Assembly: GCA_022606425.2 (NCBI GenBank)
Contig: JAHDVF020001023.1
Location: 124,001 to 188,000 of the forward strand
Length of the DNA: 64,000 nucleotides
Source: Lepidostoma basale
Lineage: Eukaryota; Arthropoda; Insecta; Trichoptera; Lepidostomatidae
Direction of reading: 5' to 3'
Each line of letters begins with the position of its first letter. Position 1 is the first letter of the stretch. A program made the translations under genes and the position numbers. A model generated the notes under the pieces. The model did not search any database, was not told where the DNA came from, and worked only from the letters and a program-made list of their open reading frames with translations. Below are positions 63,421 through 64,000 of this stretch, piece by piece.

Positions 63421-64000
63421 CCAATCCAACTCACCTCCAGCTTCCTTGAAAACAGAACGTTCAGGGTCAAGCTGGGGGTGACCAGATCCCTCCCCCGCCC
63501 CATCAGGGCAGGTGTCCCCCAGGGATCCGTCCTGGGCCCGATACTCTTCAACATATACTCCAGCGACATCCCACCCCCTCTCGATCACAACACCCACCTT
63601 GCCCAATTCGCCGACGACACGGGCATCTTCTCAAGCTCTACGAGCGCGCGCCTCTCGGCAGAGAGAGTACAGAAACAGGCCATCGAGCTGGAAAAATGGT
63701 GTAAGGACTGGCGAATCACCATTAATCCGGCGAAAAGTGCAACAACACTCTTCAGAAAAAAACACCCACCTCGCACCGCACTCCCTGAAATACAAATGTT
63801 CGGCCAATCGGTCCCCTGGACCAACACTACAAAGTACCTCGGCGTCACCTTGGACGCCAAACTAACATGGGCAGCACACATCACCGATAAATTCAAGTCC
63901 GCGTCACGTGCCATCAGCGCTCTCTATCCCATGTTAGGCAATAGCAGCAACCTCAACACCGAGAATAAACTCCTCATCTACAAATCGGTAATAAGACCGA
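63421..64000 (+). CDS. Jockey-like non-LTR reverse transcriptase, partial
   Basis: The plus strand, with ATC at 63502 in frame, is open without a stop from about 63400 to the window edge. Order: PIQLTSSFLENRTFRVKLGV, RPIRAGVPQGSVLGPILFNI, YSSDIP, LAQFADDTGIFSSS, LEKWCKDWRITINPAKSATT, TTKYLGVTLDAKLTWAAHI, ISALYPMLG. GVPQGSVLGP and FADD are RT palm motifs (FADD holds the two catalytic Asp); NPAKS and YLGV--D--LTW are the usual thumb-side blocks. It lacks the endonuclease and RT fingers. Composition is strikingly GC-rich versus the surroundings, so it is a recent arrival. It continues beyond 64000. Confidence 0.9.

Noticed and set aside
1..64000. CRISPR array, bacterial operon or phage content
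   Set aside because: No regularly spaced direct repeats with unique spacers and no prokaryotic gene layout; introns, SINEs and LINEs show an animal genome.
1..64000. Penelope-like reverse transcriptase or GIY-YIG ORF that could drive the hammerhead-like repeats
   Set aside because: No such motif was found in any frame that I read.

Overview
The window is nuclear DNA of an animal, almost certainly an insect; Lepidoptera is my guess from the repeat style and is not proven. It is AT-rich, intron-dominated, has almost no long ORFs and is packed with transposon debris. The only host gene I can support is a bestrophin-family anion-channel gene on the minus strand. Two of its exons (30388-30498, then 23724-23895) have clean splice sites and matching phase, and a 6.5-kb intron separates them. 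Its first exon and its later exons were not found.

The rest is repeats. (1) LINE tails: at least seven non-LTR families appear as 5'-truncated 3' ends. I call them LINE-A (GTTA-tailed, ends in a 'GRPRKTWHDQI...SAYPSGETA' protein tail), LINE-B (GAAGAA-tailed, 'YLGHVLRGEKY'), LINE-C, LINE-D ('WAGHVAR'), LINE-E, LINE-F and LINE-G ('RLFYLPxCRTxLP'). There is also one CR1/L2-like tail, and a jockey-like reverse transcriptase runs off the right edge. (2) SINEs: two tRNA-derived families (S1, S2), plus a third (SINE-A) whose 3' end is copied from LINE-A. (3) DNA elements: two hAT-like elements with 8-bp target duplications, two copies of a 750-770-bp TTAA-flanked element 46 kb apart, two nearly identical 222-bp TIR elements in opposite orientation, two 250-bp TIR elements, and a palindromic mariner derivative. 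(4) Short palindromic families (H1-H9, T).

The most unusual signal lies in group 4. Several otherwise different short families carry the same small RNA-like layout: a CTGANGA-type box, a short hairpin, GAAA, a 4-6-nt self-complementary word (CATG, CCGG, CTAG, CAGCTG), then TC, TT or TA. That is the core layout of a dimeric type-I hammerhead ribozyme with a minimal stem III. Most copies are damaged; the best cores are at 6237-6268 (-), 13369-13400 (-), 9439-9475 (+) and 53547-53577 (-).

Nested insertions give a readable order of events: a TIR element in LINE-A (131-385), LINE-B in the mariner palindrome (42669-43001), LINE-D in an H1 palindrome (58751-59162), and SINE-A in a hAT element (about 4244-4440).

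Layout: 1-9.5 kb LINE-A, hAT, H-family and TTAA elements; 10-21 kb LINE fragments; 22.5-31.7 kb the bestrophin exons with S1, the GC-rich TIR pair and hAT; 32-46 kb SINEs, the unknown ORF at 39.9-40.4 kb and the mariner palindrome; 46-62 kb scattered LINE, SINE and palindromic repeats with the second TTAA element; 62-64 kb a LINE-A inversion, an H5 palindrome and the jockey RT.
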